From NCBI RefSeq assembly GCF_036906915.1, contig NZ_JBAKHX010000110.1:1-20124 (forward strand): a stretch of DNA of 20,124 nt, in the 5' to 3' direction. The translations under genes were made by a program, and so were the position numbers. Of this stretch, positions 7,367 through 14,677 are shown in pieces. The number at the start of each line of letters is the position of its first letter. The stretch's first letter is position 1. The notes below the pieces were generated by a model that did not search any database, was not told the origin of the DNA, and saw nothing but the letters and a program-made list of their open reading frames with translations. This DNA is from Phytohabitans sp036906915. GTDB lineage: Bacteria > Actinomycetota > Actinomycetes > Mycobacteriales > Micromonosporaceae.

Positions 7367-7401
7367 GCTGGCGCTCGCTCCGTGCGCGGGCCCTCGGGCC
7401 C
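7367..7401. repeat. Dispersed GC-rich repeat, copy B, with adjoining hairpin
   Basis: GCTGGCGCTCGCTCCGTGCG (7367-7386) begins 8 nt after the stop of the coiled-coil gene and matches copy A at 5514-5555. It is followed by GGGCCC-TC-GGGCCC (7388-7401), a 6-bp hairpin that may act as a terminator for the upstream gene. Confidence 0.5.
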
Positions 7402-7422
7402 AAGGCGCGGGGCCGAGGCCGG

Positions 7423-7453
7423 TTCGACTGTGCCGGCGGTCCTCGGGTAGCCT
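7423..7453 (+). promoter_or_regulatory. Putative promoter of the DUF177-rpmF-plsX-rnc-mutM cluster
   Basis: TAGCCT (7448-7453) fits the -10 consensus TAGNNT. TTCGAC (7423-7428) could be a -35 with a rather long 19-bp gap. The predicted start point is near 7460, leaving a leader of about 28 nt that contains the GGAG ribosome-binding site. Predicted from sequence only. Confidence 0.4.
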
Positions 7454-7487
7454 AGACCGTCGGCCTCTACCAGGCCGGAGTCTCATG

Positions 7488-8051
7488 ATGCCCAAACACT
7501 CGCAGACCCACCTCAACCCCAGGTCGCCGCTGGTCCTCGACACGAGGGAGCTACCGCGCCGACCTGGCTCGATGCGTACGGTCAATCGGGTGGCACCGGC
7601 GCCACGAGACCTCGGGCTGGAGTTGATCGGTGTGCCGGAAGGCGCCGACCTCACCCTCGATCTGAGGACGGAGTCGGTGTCGGAGGGCGTGCTCGTCTCC
7701 GGGACGGTGAGCGGTGCCGTCACGGGTGAGTGCGGCCGCTGCCTGCGCCCGATCGACGACTCGGTGACCGTCACGATCCAGGAGCTGTATGCCTACGAGC
7801 ACAGCACCACGGACGAGACGGCCGGCGAGGACGAGGTCGGCCGGCTACAGGGCGACCTGGTCGACCTGGAGCCGGTGCTGCGGGACGCGGTGGTGCTGGC
7901 GCTGCCGACCAACCCGCTGTGCCGAGCCGACTGTCCAGGGCTCTGCCCCGAGTGTGGGGCGCCGTGGGACGAGCTGCCGGCTGACCACAGCCACCAGCAG
8001 GTCGACCCCAGGTGGGCGGCCCTGTCGCAATTGACCCGGAAAGAGGAGTAA
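7488..8051 (+). CDS. DUF177 (YceD) family protein, probable metal-binding
   Basis: A 187-aa member of the YceD/DUF177 family, almost always encoded just before rpmF and linked in other bacteria and plastids to 23S rRNA and large-subunit biogenesis. Visible features are PRSPLVLDTRELPRRPGS near the start, a CGRCLRP motif mid-protein, and the Cys cluster CRADCPGLCPECG near the C-terminus, which looks like a zinc site. Two adjacent ATGs are possible. ATG 7488 has GGAG 7 nt upstream and is preferred; ATG 7485 would leave only 4 nt. The stop is 4 nt before rpmF, whose ribosome-binding site lies in the last codons. Confidence 0.88.
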   Translation: MPKHSQTHLNPRSPLVLDTRELPRRPGSMRTVNRVAPAPRDLGLELIGVPEGADLTLDLRTESVSEGVLVSGTVSGAVTGECGRCLRPIDDSVTVTIQELYAYEHSTTDETAGEDEVGRLQGDLVDLEPVLRDAVVLALPTNPLCRADCPGLCPECGAPWDELPADHSHQQVDPRWAALSQLTRKEE

Positions 8052-8055
8052 GAAC

Positions 8056-8229
8056 GTGGCCGTCCCCAAGCGCAAGATGTCGCGCAGCAACACCCGGTCC
8101 CGCCGCGCGCAGTGGAAGACCACTCCTGTCGCCACCGTGGCGTGCCCGCAGTGCCGTTCGCCGAAGCTGCCGCACGCGGCGTGCACGGTCTGCGGCACCT
8201 ACAACGGCCGCCAGGTCATCGAGGTCTGA
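8056..8229 (+). CDS. rpmF: 50S ribosomal protein L32
   Basis: A 57-aa protein beginning MAVPKRKMSRSNTRSRRAQW, the standard L32 start. It has a complete Cys4 zinc ribbon (Cys30, Cys33, Cys43, Cys46), so this is the zinc-containing C+ form and not a zinc-independent paralogue. It starts at GTG 8056 with GAGGAG upstream, embedded in the end of the DUF177 gene. It is part of the large ribosomal subunit. It lies in the widely conserved DUF177-rpmF-plsX order. Confidence 0.97.
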   Translation: MAVPKRKMSRSNTRSRRAQWKTTPVATVACPQCRSPKLPHAACTVCGTYNGRQVIEV

Positions 8230-8242
8230 CACTGTTCCGCGC

Positions 8243-9220
8243 GTGACTCGCCCGACGTCGGGGCGGGCATCACCGGCACCGAAAGGTCCGGATATCGCGC
8301 GGATCGCCGTCGACCTCCTCGGCGGGGACGGGGCACCCGCCGTCGTGGTTGACGGCGCTCTGCGCGCCTGTGATGCCGATCCCGACCTCCGCCTGCTGCT
8401 CGTCGGCCCCTCCGAGGTGGCCGGCGAGATCGTTGGTGCCCTCCCCGCGGTCGACCGCGAACGGGTGACCGTGCGCCCCATCAGCGGCGCCGTCGGCATG
8501 GCCGACGCCGCGAGCGGGGCCAAGCGGCCCGACACGACCGTCCGGGCAGCCGTAGCCGCCGTCGCGGAGGGCGCCGTCGACGGCGCCGTCTCCGCCGGGC
8601 CGAGCGGCGCCACTGTCACGGCCGCCGTGCTCGGGCTTGGCCGCTGGCCAGGGGTACGCCGTCCGGCGCTCGCCACGACGCTGCCAGCCGTCGCCGGGCC
8701 GGTCGTCCTCCTCGACGTAGGCGCGTCCGTGGAGGCTCGGCCCGGCACGCTCGCGCGGAACGCCGCCCTCGGCGCCGCGTACGCCGCCGTCGTGAACGGC
8801 GTCGACAAGCCGCGCGTGGGGCTCCTCTCCATCGGCACCGAGCCGGGCAAGGGCGACCGCGCCCGTCGCGCCGCCGATCCTTATCTCGCTGGGCAGCAGC
8901 TGCCGTCCGGCGCCCGCTACATCGGGTTCGTCGAGGGGTACGAGGCTTGCCTCGGCGAGCGCGCCGACGTCGTCGTCACCGACGGGTTCACCGGCAACGT
9001 GCTTCTCAAAGGCGTCGAGGGCGCGTACATGATGCTCGGCGGGCCAACGCAGAGCGTGCCGCGGGCCGCGGCGCTGCTCGGCGTCTCCGGCACCGTGGTG
9101 GTCTGCCACGGCGCCGCCGCCGGCGCCGACGTGGCCTCCGGCATCGCCCTCGCCGCGCACCTGCACCGCCGCGCCGCGGCTACTGAGATCTCCACACTTC
9201 TAGGGGTGATCCATGGATAA
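8243..9220 (+). CDS. plsX: Phosphate acyltransferase PlsX (acyl-ACP:phosphate transacylase)
   Basis: A 325-aa protein that would make acyl-phosphate from acyl-ACP for phospholipid synthesis. Family motifs: IAVDLLGGDGAP near residue 23 (usually AVDAMGGDxAP), RRPALATTLP, VVLLDVGASVEARP, KPRVGLLSIGTEPGKGD, YIGFVEG, DVVVTDGFTGNVLLKGVEG, and a C-terminal VVVCHGAAAGADVASGIALA. The first motif (Leu-Leu for Ala-Met) and the C-terminal tail differ somewhat from typical PlsX. GTG 8243 is the only sensible start: no ATG, GTG or TTG lies nearer the conserved region. It lacks a clear ribosome-binding site and lies 13 nt after rpmF, so translation is probably coupled. The end overlaps rnc by 8 bp. No acpP gene follows. 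Confidence 0.88.
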   Translation: MTRPTSGRASPAPKGPDIARIAVDLLGGDGAPAVVVDGALRACDADPDLRLLLVGPSEVAGEIVGALPAVDRERVTVRPISGAVGMADAASGAKRPDTTVRAAVAAVAEGAVDGAVSAGPSGATVTAAVLGLGRWPGVRRPALATTLPAVAGPVVLLDVGASVEARPGTLARNAALGAAYAAVVNGVDKPRVGLLSIGTEPGKGDRARRAADPYLAGQQLPSGARYIGFVEGYEACLGERADVVVTDGFTGNVLLKGVEGAYMMLGGPTQSVPRAAALLGVSGTVVVCHGAAAGADVASGIALAAHLHRRAAATEISTLLGVIHG

Positions 9221-9959
9221 ACGCAAGCGGCCGCCGGTCGCGCATCTGGAGGCGGCGTTCGGCGTCGCCTTCGACCCGGACCTGCTCGACCGGGCGTTGA
9301 CGCACCGCTCGTACGCGTACGAGAACGGCGGCCTGCCCACCAACGAGCGGCTGGAGTTCCTCGGCGACTCCGTGCTCGGGGTGGTGATCACCACGGCGCT
9401 CTTCCACAACCATCCCGACCTCCCGGAGGGACAGCTCGCCAAGCTGCGTGCCAGCGTCGTCAACATGCGGGCGCTCGCCGACGTGGCGCGAGGGCTCGGC
9501 CCTCAGGGGCTCGGGACGTACCTCCTGCTCGGCAAGGGGGAGGAGACCACCGGCGGGCGGGACAAGGCGAGCATTCTCGCCGACACGCTGGAGGCGCTGC
9601 TGGGGGCGATCTACCTCCAGCACGGGCTGGAGATCGCCTCGAAGGTGATCCACCGGCTCTTCGACCCCCTGATGATCGAGTCAGCGGGGCGGGGCGCCGG
9701 GCTGGACTGGAAGACGAGCCTGCAGGAGCTGACCGCCTCGCTGGGGCTGGGCGTGCCCGAGTACCGGATCGACGAGGCCGGTCCCGACCACGCCAAGACG
9801 TTCACGGCCTGGGTGGTGGTGGCGGGTGACCGGTACGGCGGTGCCGAGGGGCGCAGCAAGAAGGAGGCCGAGCAGCGGGCGGCCGAGGCGGCGTACCGGA
9901 CGCTGTCGGCGAAGTTCGGCGAGCCGCCGGCTTCGGACAACGAGGCGACCGTTGCCTGA
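9213..9959 (+). CDS. rnc: Ribonuclease III
   Basis: A 248-aa double-strand-specific endoribonuclease for rRNA and mRNA processing. The catalytic domain carries the signature NERLEFLGDSVLG with Glu45, Glu48 and Asp52, plus DTLEALLGAIYL with Asp124 and Glu127; these match the E. coli metal-binding set. The C-terminal double-stranded-RNA-binding domain (about 160-235) includes WKTSLQEL and the basic EGRSKKEAEQRAAEAA helix. ATG 9213 has AGGGGT upstream and overlaps the end of plsX by 8 bp. The 3' end overlaps mutM by 8 bp. rnc beside mutM, upstream of smc, is standard in actinobacteria. Confidence 0.97.
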   Translation: MDKRKRPPVAHLEAAFGVAFDPDLLDRALTHRSYAYENGGLPTNERLEFLGDSVLGVVITTALFHNHPDLPEGQLAKLRASVVNMRALADVARGLGPQGLGTYLLLGKGEETTGGRDKASILADTLEALLGAIYLQHGLEIASKVIHRLFDPLMIESAGRGAGLDWKTSLQELTASLGLGVPEYRIDEAGPDHAKTFTAWVVVAGDRYGGAEGRSKKEAEQRAAEAAYRTLSAKFGEPPASDNEATVA

Positions 9960-10827
9960 GCTTCCCGAGGTCGAGACGGTCCGGCAGGGGCTGGCCAAAT
10001 GGGTCGCTGGCCGCCGGATCACCAGTGTCGAGGTGCACCACCCGCGGGCGGTGCGCCGGCACCTGCCCGGTGCGGCGCACTTCGCGGCGGCGCTGGCCGG
10101 GCGCACCGTGGTCGACGTGTGCCGGCGGGGCAAGTACCTGTGGCTGCCGCTCGACTCGGGCGACGCGATCCTCGGTCACCTCGGCATGTCGGGGCAACTG
10201 CTCGTACAACCCCCGGACGCGCCGGACGAGGCACACCTAAGGGTCCGGTTCCGGTTCGCGGACGGCGGCTCGGAGCTGCGCTTTGTCGACCAGCGCACGT
10301 TCGGCGGCCTGTCGTACTCCGAGGGCGGCGCCGAGCTGCCCGCCGAGATCGCGCACATCGCGCGCGACCCCGTGGACCCGCTGTTCTCCGACGCGGGATT
10401 CGTGGCTGGGCTGCGGCGTAAGCGCACCGAGGTGAAGCGCGCGCTGCTCGACCAGACCCTCATCTCCGGGGTCGGCAACATCTACGCCGACGAGGCACTT
10501 TGGCGGTCACGCCTGCACGGACTGCGGCCCACCGACGCGCTGACGAAGCCGGCCGCCACGCGGCTGCTCGCGCACGTGCGCGAGGTGCTCGGCGAGGCGC
10601 TCGTCGCGGGTGGCACGAGCTTCGACGCCCTCTACGTCAACGTGAACGGGGAGAGCGGCTACTTCGACCGCTCGCTCAACGTGTACGGGCGGGAGGGTGA
10701 GCCCTGCCGTCGCTGCGGCGCCCCGATCCGGCGAGAGCCGTTCATGAACCGCTCGTCGTACAGCTGCCCCCGGTGCCAGCCCCGGCCGCGTCGGGGTTAT
10801 TCCCCCGGTACCAGATCCGGGGCCTAG
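9952..10827 (+). CDS. mutM: Formamidopyrimidine-DNA glycosylase (Fpg/MutM)
   Basis: A 291-aa bifunctional DNA glycosylase/AP lyase that removes 8-oxoguanine and ring-opened purines. The N-terminus MPELPEVETV gives the catalytic Pro2 and Glu3; Lys61 lies in RRGKYLW; the H2TH region includes LLDQTLISGVGNIYADEALW; and the C-terminal zinc finger has Cys252, Cys255, Cys272 and Cys275 with Arg267 as the likely lesion-contacting residue. It must start at TTG 9952, because Pro2 has to follow the initiator. That start lies within the last codons of rnc, an 8-bp overlap with a rare start codon, which suggests coupled and modest translation. Confidence 0.96.
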   Translation: MPELPEVETVRQGLAKWVAGRRITSVEVHHPRAVRRHLPGAAHFAAALAGRTVVDVCRRGKYLWLPLDSGDAILGHLGMSGQLLVQPPDAPDEAHLRVRFRFADGGSELRFVDQRTFGGLSYSEGGAELPAEIAHIARDPVDPLFSDAGFVAGLRRKRTEVKRALLDQTLISGVGNIYADEALWRSRLHGLRPTDALTKPAATRLLAHVREVLGEALVAGGTSFDALYVNVNGESGYFDRSLNVYGREGEPCRRCGAPIRREPFMNRSSYSCPRCQPRPRRGYSPGTRSGA

Positions 10828-10865
10828 GCGGGTCGATCCCCGATGTAGCGGCGCTCCGCGATCCC

Positions 10866-10882
10866 TAGCGTCAGTCCCTGAC
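10866..10882 (+). promoter_or_regulatory. Possible -10 box and overlapping palindrome upstream of the MMPL gene
   Basis: TAGCGT (10866-10871) fits TANNNT, and GTCAG-TCC-CTGAC (10870-10882) is a perfect 5-bp inverted repeat covering the predicted start point. Such a position would suit a repressor, for example of the TetR type that often controls MMPL exporters. No -35 box and no regulator gene are seen, so this is weak. Confidence 0.25.
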
Positions 10883-10911
10883 ACAGGACGTTGACGGAGG
10901 GGGAGCCCGAG

Positions 10912-13113
10912 ATGGGCAAGCGACCGATGACCGTGCGGGTCGCGAGATGGAGCGCCGAACATCCGTGGCGAGCCATCGCGTTGTGGGTGGTCTTCGTGGC
11001 CGTGTGTTTCGTGGGGGGCAGCGCGGCCGGCCTCAAGGAGGCGACCGACGAAGACGAGGCGATCGGCGAGGCGGGACGCGCGTCTGTCATCGAGATCGCC
11101 GGCAACTTCGACGAGTACGCCACCGAGAACGTGCTCATCACCGCCCCCAGTGGACAGTTGGACAGGGCCGCCGCGGACGCGGCCGCCGCGGACGCGGTGA
11201 CCAGGATGCGGGCGACCGAAGGCGTCGCAAGCGTCGCGGATCCGGTGCTGGCACGTGACGGTTCGGCGGTGCTGGTGGCGATCACCATGACCGGCGACGC
11301 CGACACCGCGTCCGACCGGTTGGCACCGTTGCAAGCGACGACCACCTCGCTTCAGCAGGCGCACCCTGACGTCCGCGTGGAGGAGGTCGGCGGACCGTCC
11401 ATCGACAAGGCGCTCGACGACACGCTCGGCGACGACTTCAAGCGGGCTGAGCTGCTGAGCCTGCCGGTGACGCTGCTCATCCTCATCGTGGCGTTCGGCG
11501 CGCTCATCGCTGCCGGCGTACCGGTGCTGCTGGCGATGTCGTCCGTGTTCGCGGCGATGGGTCTGTCCACACTGGCCTCACACCTGCTGCCCTCGACGGA
11601 CACCACGAACAGCGTGATCCTGCTGATCGGCCTCGCGGTCGGCGTGGACTACTCCCTGTTCTACATCCGCCGCGAACGCGAGGAACGCGCCAAGGGGCGC
11701 GGCCATCTCGACGCGGTGGAGATCGCCGCGGAGACGTCCGGGCACGCGGTGGTGGTCTCCGGTATCGCCGTGATGATCGCGATGGCCGGCCTCTTCCTGG
11801 CCACGGACGTGGTGTTCTCGTCGCTCGCCGTCGGGTCGATCCTCGTGGTCGCCGTGTCGGTGATCGGCTCGCTGACGGTGCTGCCGGCGATCCTCGCCAA
11901 GCTGGGCCGCTGGGTCGACCGGCCGCGCGTGCCGCTGCTGTGGCGCCTGTCCGCACGCCGCTCGGGCGCACCGAAGTTCTGGCCCGCCGTACTGCGTCCG
12001 GCGCTGCGCCACCCGCTGATGACCCTGCTCGTCTCGGTTGGACTGCTGCTCGCGCTCGCCGTGCCGGCGCTCGGAATGAAGATGAAGTTCCCCGGCATGG
12101 AAGACCTGCCGCGCACCACACCGGCGATGCAGGCGTACGACCGGTTGACCGCCGCGTTCCCGAGCAACGGCACCGTCCACTTCGTAGCCGTCCAGGCGCC
12201 GGCGTCCAAGGCGGACGATGTCAAGGCGGCACTGACCGACCTCGCGTCGCGTGCCGGCGGCGATCCGCTGTTCGCACCGGTCGAGGCGGGCGGACCGGAG
12301 ATCCAGGTGTCCGCTGATCGCACGGTCAGCACGCTGGAGGTCGCCACCCCGTACGCCAGCCGTGCCGACGAGGCCCGCGAGTCGCTCGACAAGCTGCGTG
12401 ACCAGCTGATCCCGTCGGCGCTCGGCACACTGTCCGGAGTGGAGTACGCCGTCGGTGGCGACGTCGCCGGCAGCGTCGACTACGCGGAGCACATCCGCGG
12501 CAAGCTCCCGCTGGTCATGGGCTTCGTGATGCTGCTGACCTTCCTGGTGATGGCGCTGACGTTCCGTTCGGTGGTGGTCGCGCTGACCTCCATCCTGCTG
12601 AATCTGCTGTCGGTCGCGGCGTCGTACGGCCTGCTGGTCCTGGTCTTCCAGGGCACCTGGGCGGAGGGCCTGCTGGGCTTCACGTCGATGGAGTCGATCG
12701 TGACGTGGCTGCCGCTATTCCTCTTCGTCGTCCTCTTCGGACTGTCCATGGACTACCACGTCTTCGTGGTCAGCCGGATCCGCGAGGCGGTACGCCGCGG
12801 CGTACCGAACAAGGAGGCCGTCGCGTACGGCATCACCAGCTCGGCGGGCGTGGTGACCAGTGCGGCGATCGTGATGGTAGCGGTGTTCTCGATCTTCGCG
12901 ACGCTGAGCACGATCGACATGAAGCAGCTCGGCATCGGGCTCGCCGCCGCGATCCTGCTCGACGCGACCATCATCCGCGCGGTGGTGCTGCCGTCGGCGA
13001 TGACGCTGCTCGGCAAGGCGAACTGGTGGGCGCCGAAGTTCCTGCGGGAGCGCCCGGCACCCCGCCACGCGGACACCTCTGAGGAACCCCGCGAGTTGGT
13101 AGGAGTTCGCTAG
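10912..13113 (+). CDS. MMPL-family (RND superfamily) membrane transporter
   Basis: A 733-aa integral membrane protein of the MMPL/RND class, which exports lipids, glycolipids or small molecules using the proton gradient. The architecture is the expected duplicated one: TM1 near 20-45, a soluble porter loop, TMs about 180-335, a hydrophobic segment near 360-385, a second soluble loop, and TMs about 530-715. The proton-relay Asp-Tyr pairs are present in both halves (GVDYSLF, Asp246-Tyr247; SMDYHVF, Asp614-Tyr615). ATG 10912 is chosen because GGAGGGGG lies 8 nt upstream; a TTG at 10891 would precede that site. It is an accessory insert between mutM and smc. The substrate cannot be told from sequence. 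Confidence 0.93.
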   Translation: MGKRPMTVRVARWSAEHPWRAIALWVVFVAVCFVGGSAAGLKEATDEDEAIGEAGRASVIEIAGNFDEYATENVLITAPSGQLDRAAADAAAADAVTRMRATEGVASVADPVLARDGSAVLVAITMTGDADTASDRLAPLQATTTSLQQAHPDVRVEEVGGPSIDKALDDTLGDDFKRAELLSLPVTLLILIVAFGALIAAGVPVLLAMSSVFAAMGLSTLASHLLPSTDTTNSVILLIGLAVGVDYSLFYIRREREERAKGRGHLDAVEIAAETSGHAVVVSGIAVMIAMAGLFLATDVVFSSLAVGSILVVAVSVIGSLTVLPAILAKLGRWVDRPRVPLLWRLSARRSGAPKFWPAVLRPALRHPLMTLLVSVGLLLALAVPALGMKMKFPGMEDLPRTTPAMQAYDRLTAAFPSNGTVHFVAVQAPASKADDVKAALTDLASRAGGDPLFAPVEAGGPEIQVSADRTVSTLEVATPYASRADEARESLDKLRDQLIPSALGTLSGVEYAVGGDVAGSVDYAEHIRGKLPLVMGFVMLLTFLVMALTFRSVVVALTSILLNLLSVAASYGLLVLVFQGTWAEGLLGFTSMESIVTWLPLFLFVVLFGLSMDYHVFVVSRIREAVRRGVPNKEAVAYGITSSAGVVTSAAIVMVAVFSIFATLSTIDMKQLGIGLAAAILLDATIIRAVVLPSAMTLLGKANWWAPKFLRERPAPRHADTSEEPRELVGVR

Positions 13114-13130
13114 GCCCTGAACCCACACCA

Positions 13131-13182
13131 TGATCAGGGCGTCCTTCAAGTTGCTCCGGCGACCTGAATGACGCCCTGATCA
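13131..13182. terminator. Long inverted repeat at convergent gene ends; right arm inside the minus-strand CDS
   Basis: TGATCAGGGCGTC (13131-13143) and its exact complement (13170-13182) form a 13-bp stem, extendable inward with a few mismatches. It starts 17 nt after the MMPL stop. The right arm encodes part of the last codons of the opposing Spherulin-4-like gene, whose stop is at 13148-13146. It may terminate both transcripts, or it may be a dispersed palindromic element. Confidence 0.65.
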
Positions 13183-13610
13183 CGGAGGTGACCGGCGGTT
13201 ACGAAGGCGAGGCCGGCCCGGCGTAAGGCGAGCAGGCGGTGGGCGGCCGGTTGTTGGGCTGGCGGGACGCCGTACACCAGGTGGCCGTCACCGGGCTGCG
13301 AACCCTCACCCGACCAGCGCTGATACCGCGCCCAGTCACCCTCGAACGTGCAGATCTCGGCGTCCAGGTCGCGATAGCGCGGGTCGACGGGGCGGCCGGG
13401 GTTCAGCACGACCTGCGCGAAGCCGAGCCGGCGGGCCAGCCGCACGGCCAGCGCGACCGCGCCGAGCCCGGCCAGGTCGGCCGGCGCCTGGTCCAGGAAG
13501 AGCCCATCGATGAGGCGGCTGGCCCACAGGTCCACCTCGTCGAGCACGTCGGCGAGAGGGCGGTCACCGTGGTTGAGGTCGATCAGGCCGGTCAAGAAGG
13601 GTTCGGTCAC
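13146..13610 (-). CDS. Short Spherulin-4-like protein (C-terminal part of a glycosidase-type barrel)
   Basis: A 154-aa protein. The run GLIDLNHGDRPLADVLDEVD, then DGLFLDQAP (35-43), VVLNPGRPVDPRYRDL and ICTFEGDWARY (86-96) follows the pattern of spherulation-specific family 4 proteins, related to GH135/GH114/GH166 alpha-1,4-galactosaminidases. The usual N-terminal part of about 70-90 residues (first strands of the barrel) is absent, and there is no signal peptide. The acidic pair reported in fungal Sph3 appears here as Asp40-Gln41; Glu90 could be the second-side acid. GTG 13610 overlaps the upstream membrane-protein stop (GTGA). The open frame continues upstream, but only as Arg/Gly/Pro-rich shadow sequence. 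Family resemblance is from memory of motifs; activity is doubtful. Confidence 0.7.
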   Translation of the reverse strand: MTEPFLTGLIDLNHGDRPLADVLDEVDLWASRLIDGLFLDQAPADLAGLGAVALAVRLARRLGFAQVVLNPGRPVDPRYRDLDAEICTFEGDWARYQRWSGEGSQPGDGHLVYGVPPAQQPAAHRLLALRRAGLAFVTAGHLRDQGVIQVAGAT

Positions 13611-14677
13611 TGGTACTCGTCCGGGTCGAATGTGGAGTGTGCGGCGACGACGAGGCCGAGCAGGTACGCGACGCCGATCGCCACCACCACGCCAGGTAGG
13701 ACGGCAAATCCGGGTACCGCCGCGTGAAGGAGCCACGCCACCACCGCGGCCCCGGCCAGCGGTGCGGCGGCCACCACCGCGGCGGCGAGAGTGCGCCCGC
13801 GCGCGCACAGCAGTCCGGTCACCGCGAGCAGCCCGCCGAGGAGCATCGCCGCCGCCATGCCGAGCACCAGGTCGCGGGCCTGCGGATGGGCGGAGAGCCG
13901 GTAGGGCAGGCGGTACGCGGCCGCGCCGAGGGCCGCGCCGGCCACGAGCGGGGGCACGAGGGCGCCGACGGTGACCGCGGCCAGCCCGCGCACCTCGCGG
14001 CGGAACGCGCGCAGGTCCTCGTATCCGTCGAGGCCGGCGGTCGCGCGGCTGCGGTGCCACGCCACCAGGATCTCGGCCAGCGGCACGGCCACCAGAAGCG
14101 GTTGCAGGGTCGGTGCGGTCCACCACACCAGTGCGATGGCGGCCGCCTCGACCAGGCCCACGAGCCCGCGCGCCGCCCGCCCGCGAGCGCGGCGTGCGGA
14201 GGAGGTGTCGGTGTGCAGCCCTCGCCATCCCGGAGCGAGGGGCCACCTGGACGAGACGCCGCCGGCACGGGTGGGCTCGACGGGAGCGAGGTCATTGGCG
14301 GACCTGTAAGGAGCGCGGGACCGCGCCAGGCCCGACGGCGTCAGCGCCCGCACGAGCGGGAAGAGCACCAGGGCGGCCAGCACCGGAGCCCTGTCACTGA
14401 GAAGGACGAGCGGCAGCAGCGCGCACACCAGAAGCGCGGCCCGGCCGAGCGCCCCGGCCAGGTACGGCGGCGGGCGGTGGTCTGCCCGCCACGGCGTGGG
14501 CTGCCGGCGCAGGTGCCCCAGCACCTGCTCGCCGAGCGCGAAGACCGATGGTGCGCCGTACCGCCGCGCCGCCTCGCGGTCGTTGATGCCGGTCGCTTCC
14601 AGGGCCGCGACCAGCTCGTCGACGTCGACCACGGGCCCCTGGAAACGCTGAGCCAGCTCGGCCACGGATCCACTCAT
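13607..14677 (-). CDS. Polytopic membrane protein, possible exopolysaccharide-module component
   Basis: A 356-aa protein. Residues 1-70 are soluble and include DELVAALEATGINDREAARRYG and SVFALGEQVL, resembling the helical N-terminus of conserved actinobacterial membrane proteins found near PelF-like glycosyltransferases (recalled, not searched). Hydrophobic segments lie near 79-93, 96-112, 171-187, 190-207, 230-255, 268-291, 296-318 and 324-347, so eight or so helices, with a basic cytoplasmic-type loop at about 115-170. It is shorter than the 12-TM PelG/Wzx flippases and is not clearly one. ATG 14677 overlaps the glycosyltransferase stop (ATGA), and its own stop overlaps the next start. Function unknown; a role in polymer export or synthase support is inferred from context. 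Confidence 0.8.
   Translation of the reverse strand: MSGSVAELAQRFQGPVVDVDELVAALEATGINDREAARRYGAPSVFALGEQVLGHLRRQPTPWRADHRPPPYLAGALGRAALLVCALLPLVLLSDRAPVLAALVLFPLVRALTPSGLARSRAPYRSANDLAPVEPTRAGGVSSRWPLAPGWRGLHTDTSSARRARGRAARGLVGLVEAAAIALVWWTAPTLQPLLVAVPLAEILVAWHRSRATAGLDGYEDLRAFRREVRGLAAVTVGALVPPLVAGAALGAAAYRLPYRLSAHPQARDLVLGMAAAMLLGGLLAVTGLLCARGRTLAAAVVAAAPLAGAAVVAWLLHAAVPGFAVLPGVVVAIGVAYLLGLVVAAHSTFDPDEYQ

Noticed and set aside
11168..11197. Short direct repeat GCCGCCGCGGACGCG-like within the MMPL gene
   Set aside because: It encodes Ala-Ala-Asp-Ala repeats in the porter loop; a coding repeat in Ala-rich sequence with no sign of regulatory function.
11578..12492. 304-codon minus-strand frame opposite the MMPL gene
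   Set aside because: It is antisense to transmembrane and porter regions of the transporter, and its Gln/Arg/His-rich content is typical of a shadow.
13611..14246. Upstream extension of the Spherulin-4-like frame, which would give 366 residues
   Set aside because: The added sequence is Arg/Gly/Pro-rich and is the shadow of the membrane-protein gene; it does not supply the missing half of the barrel.
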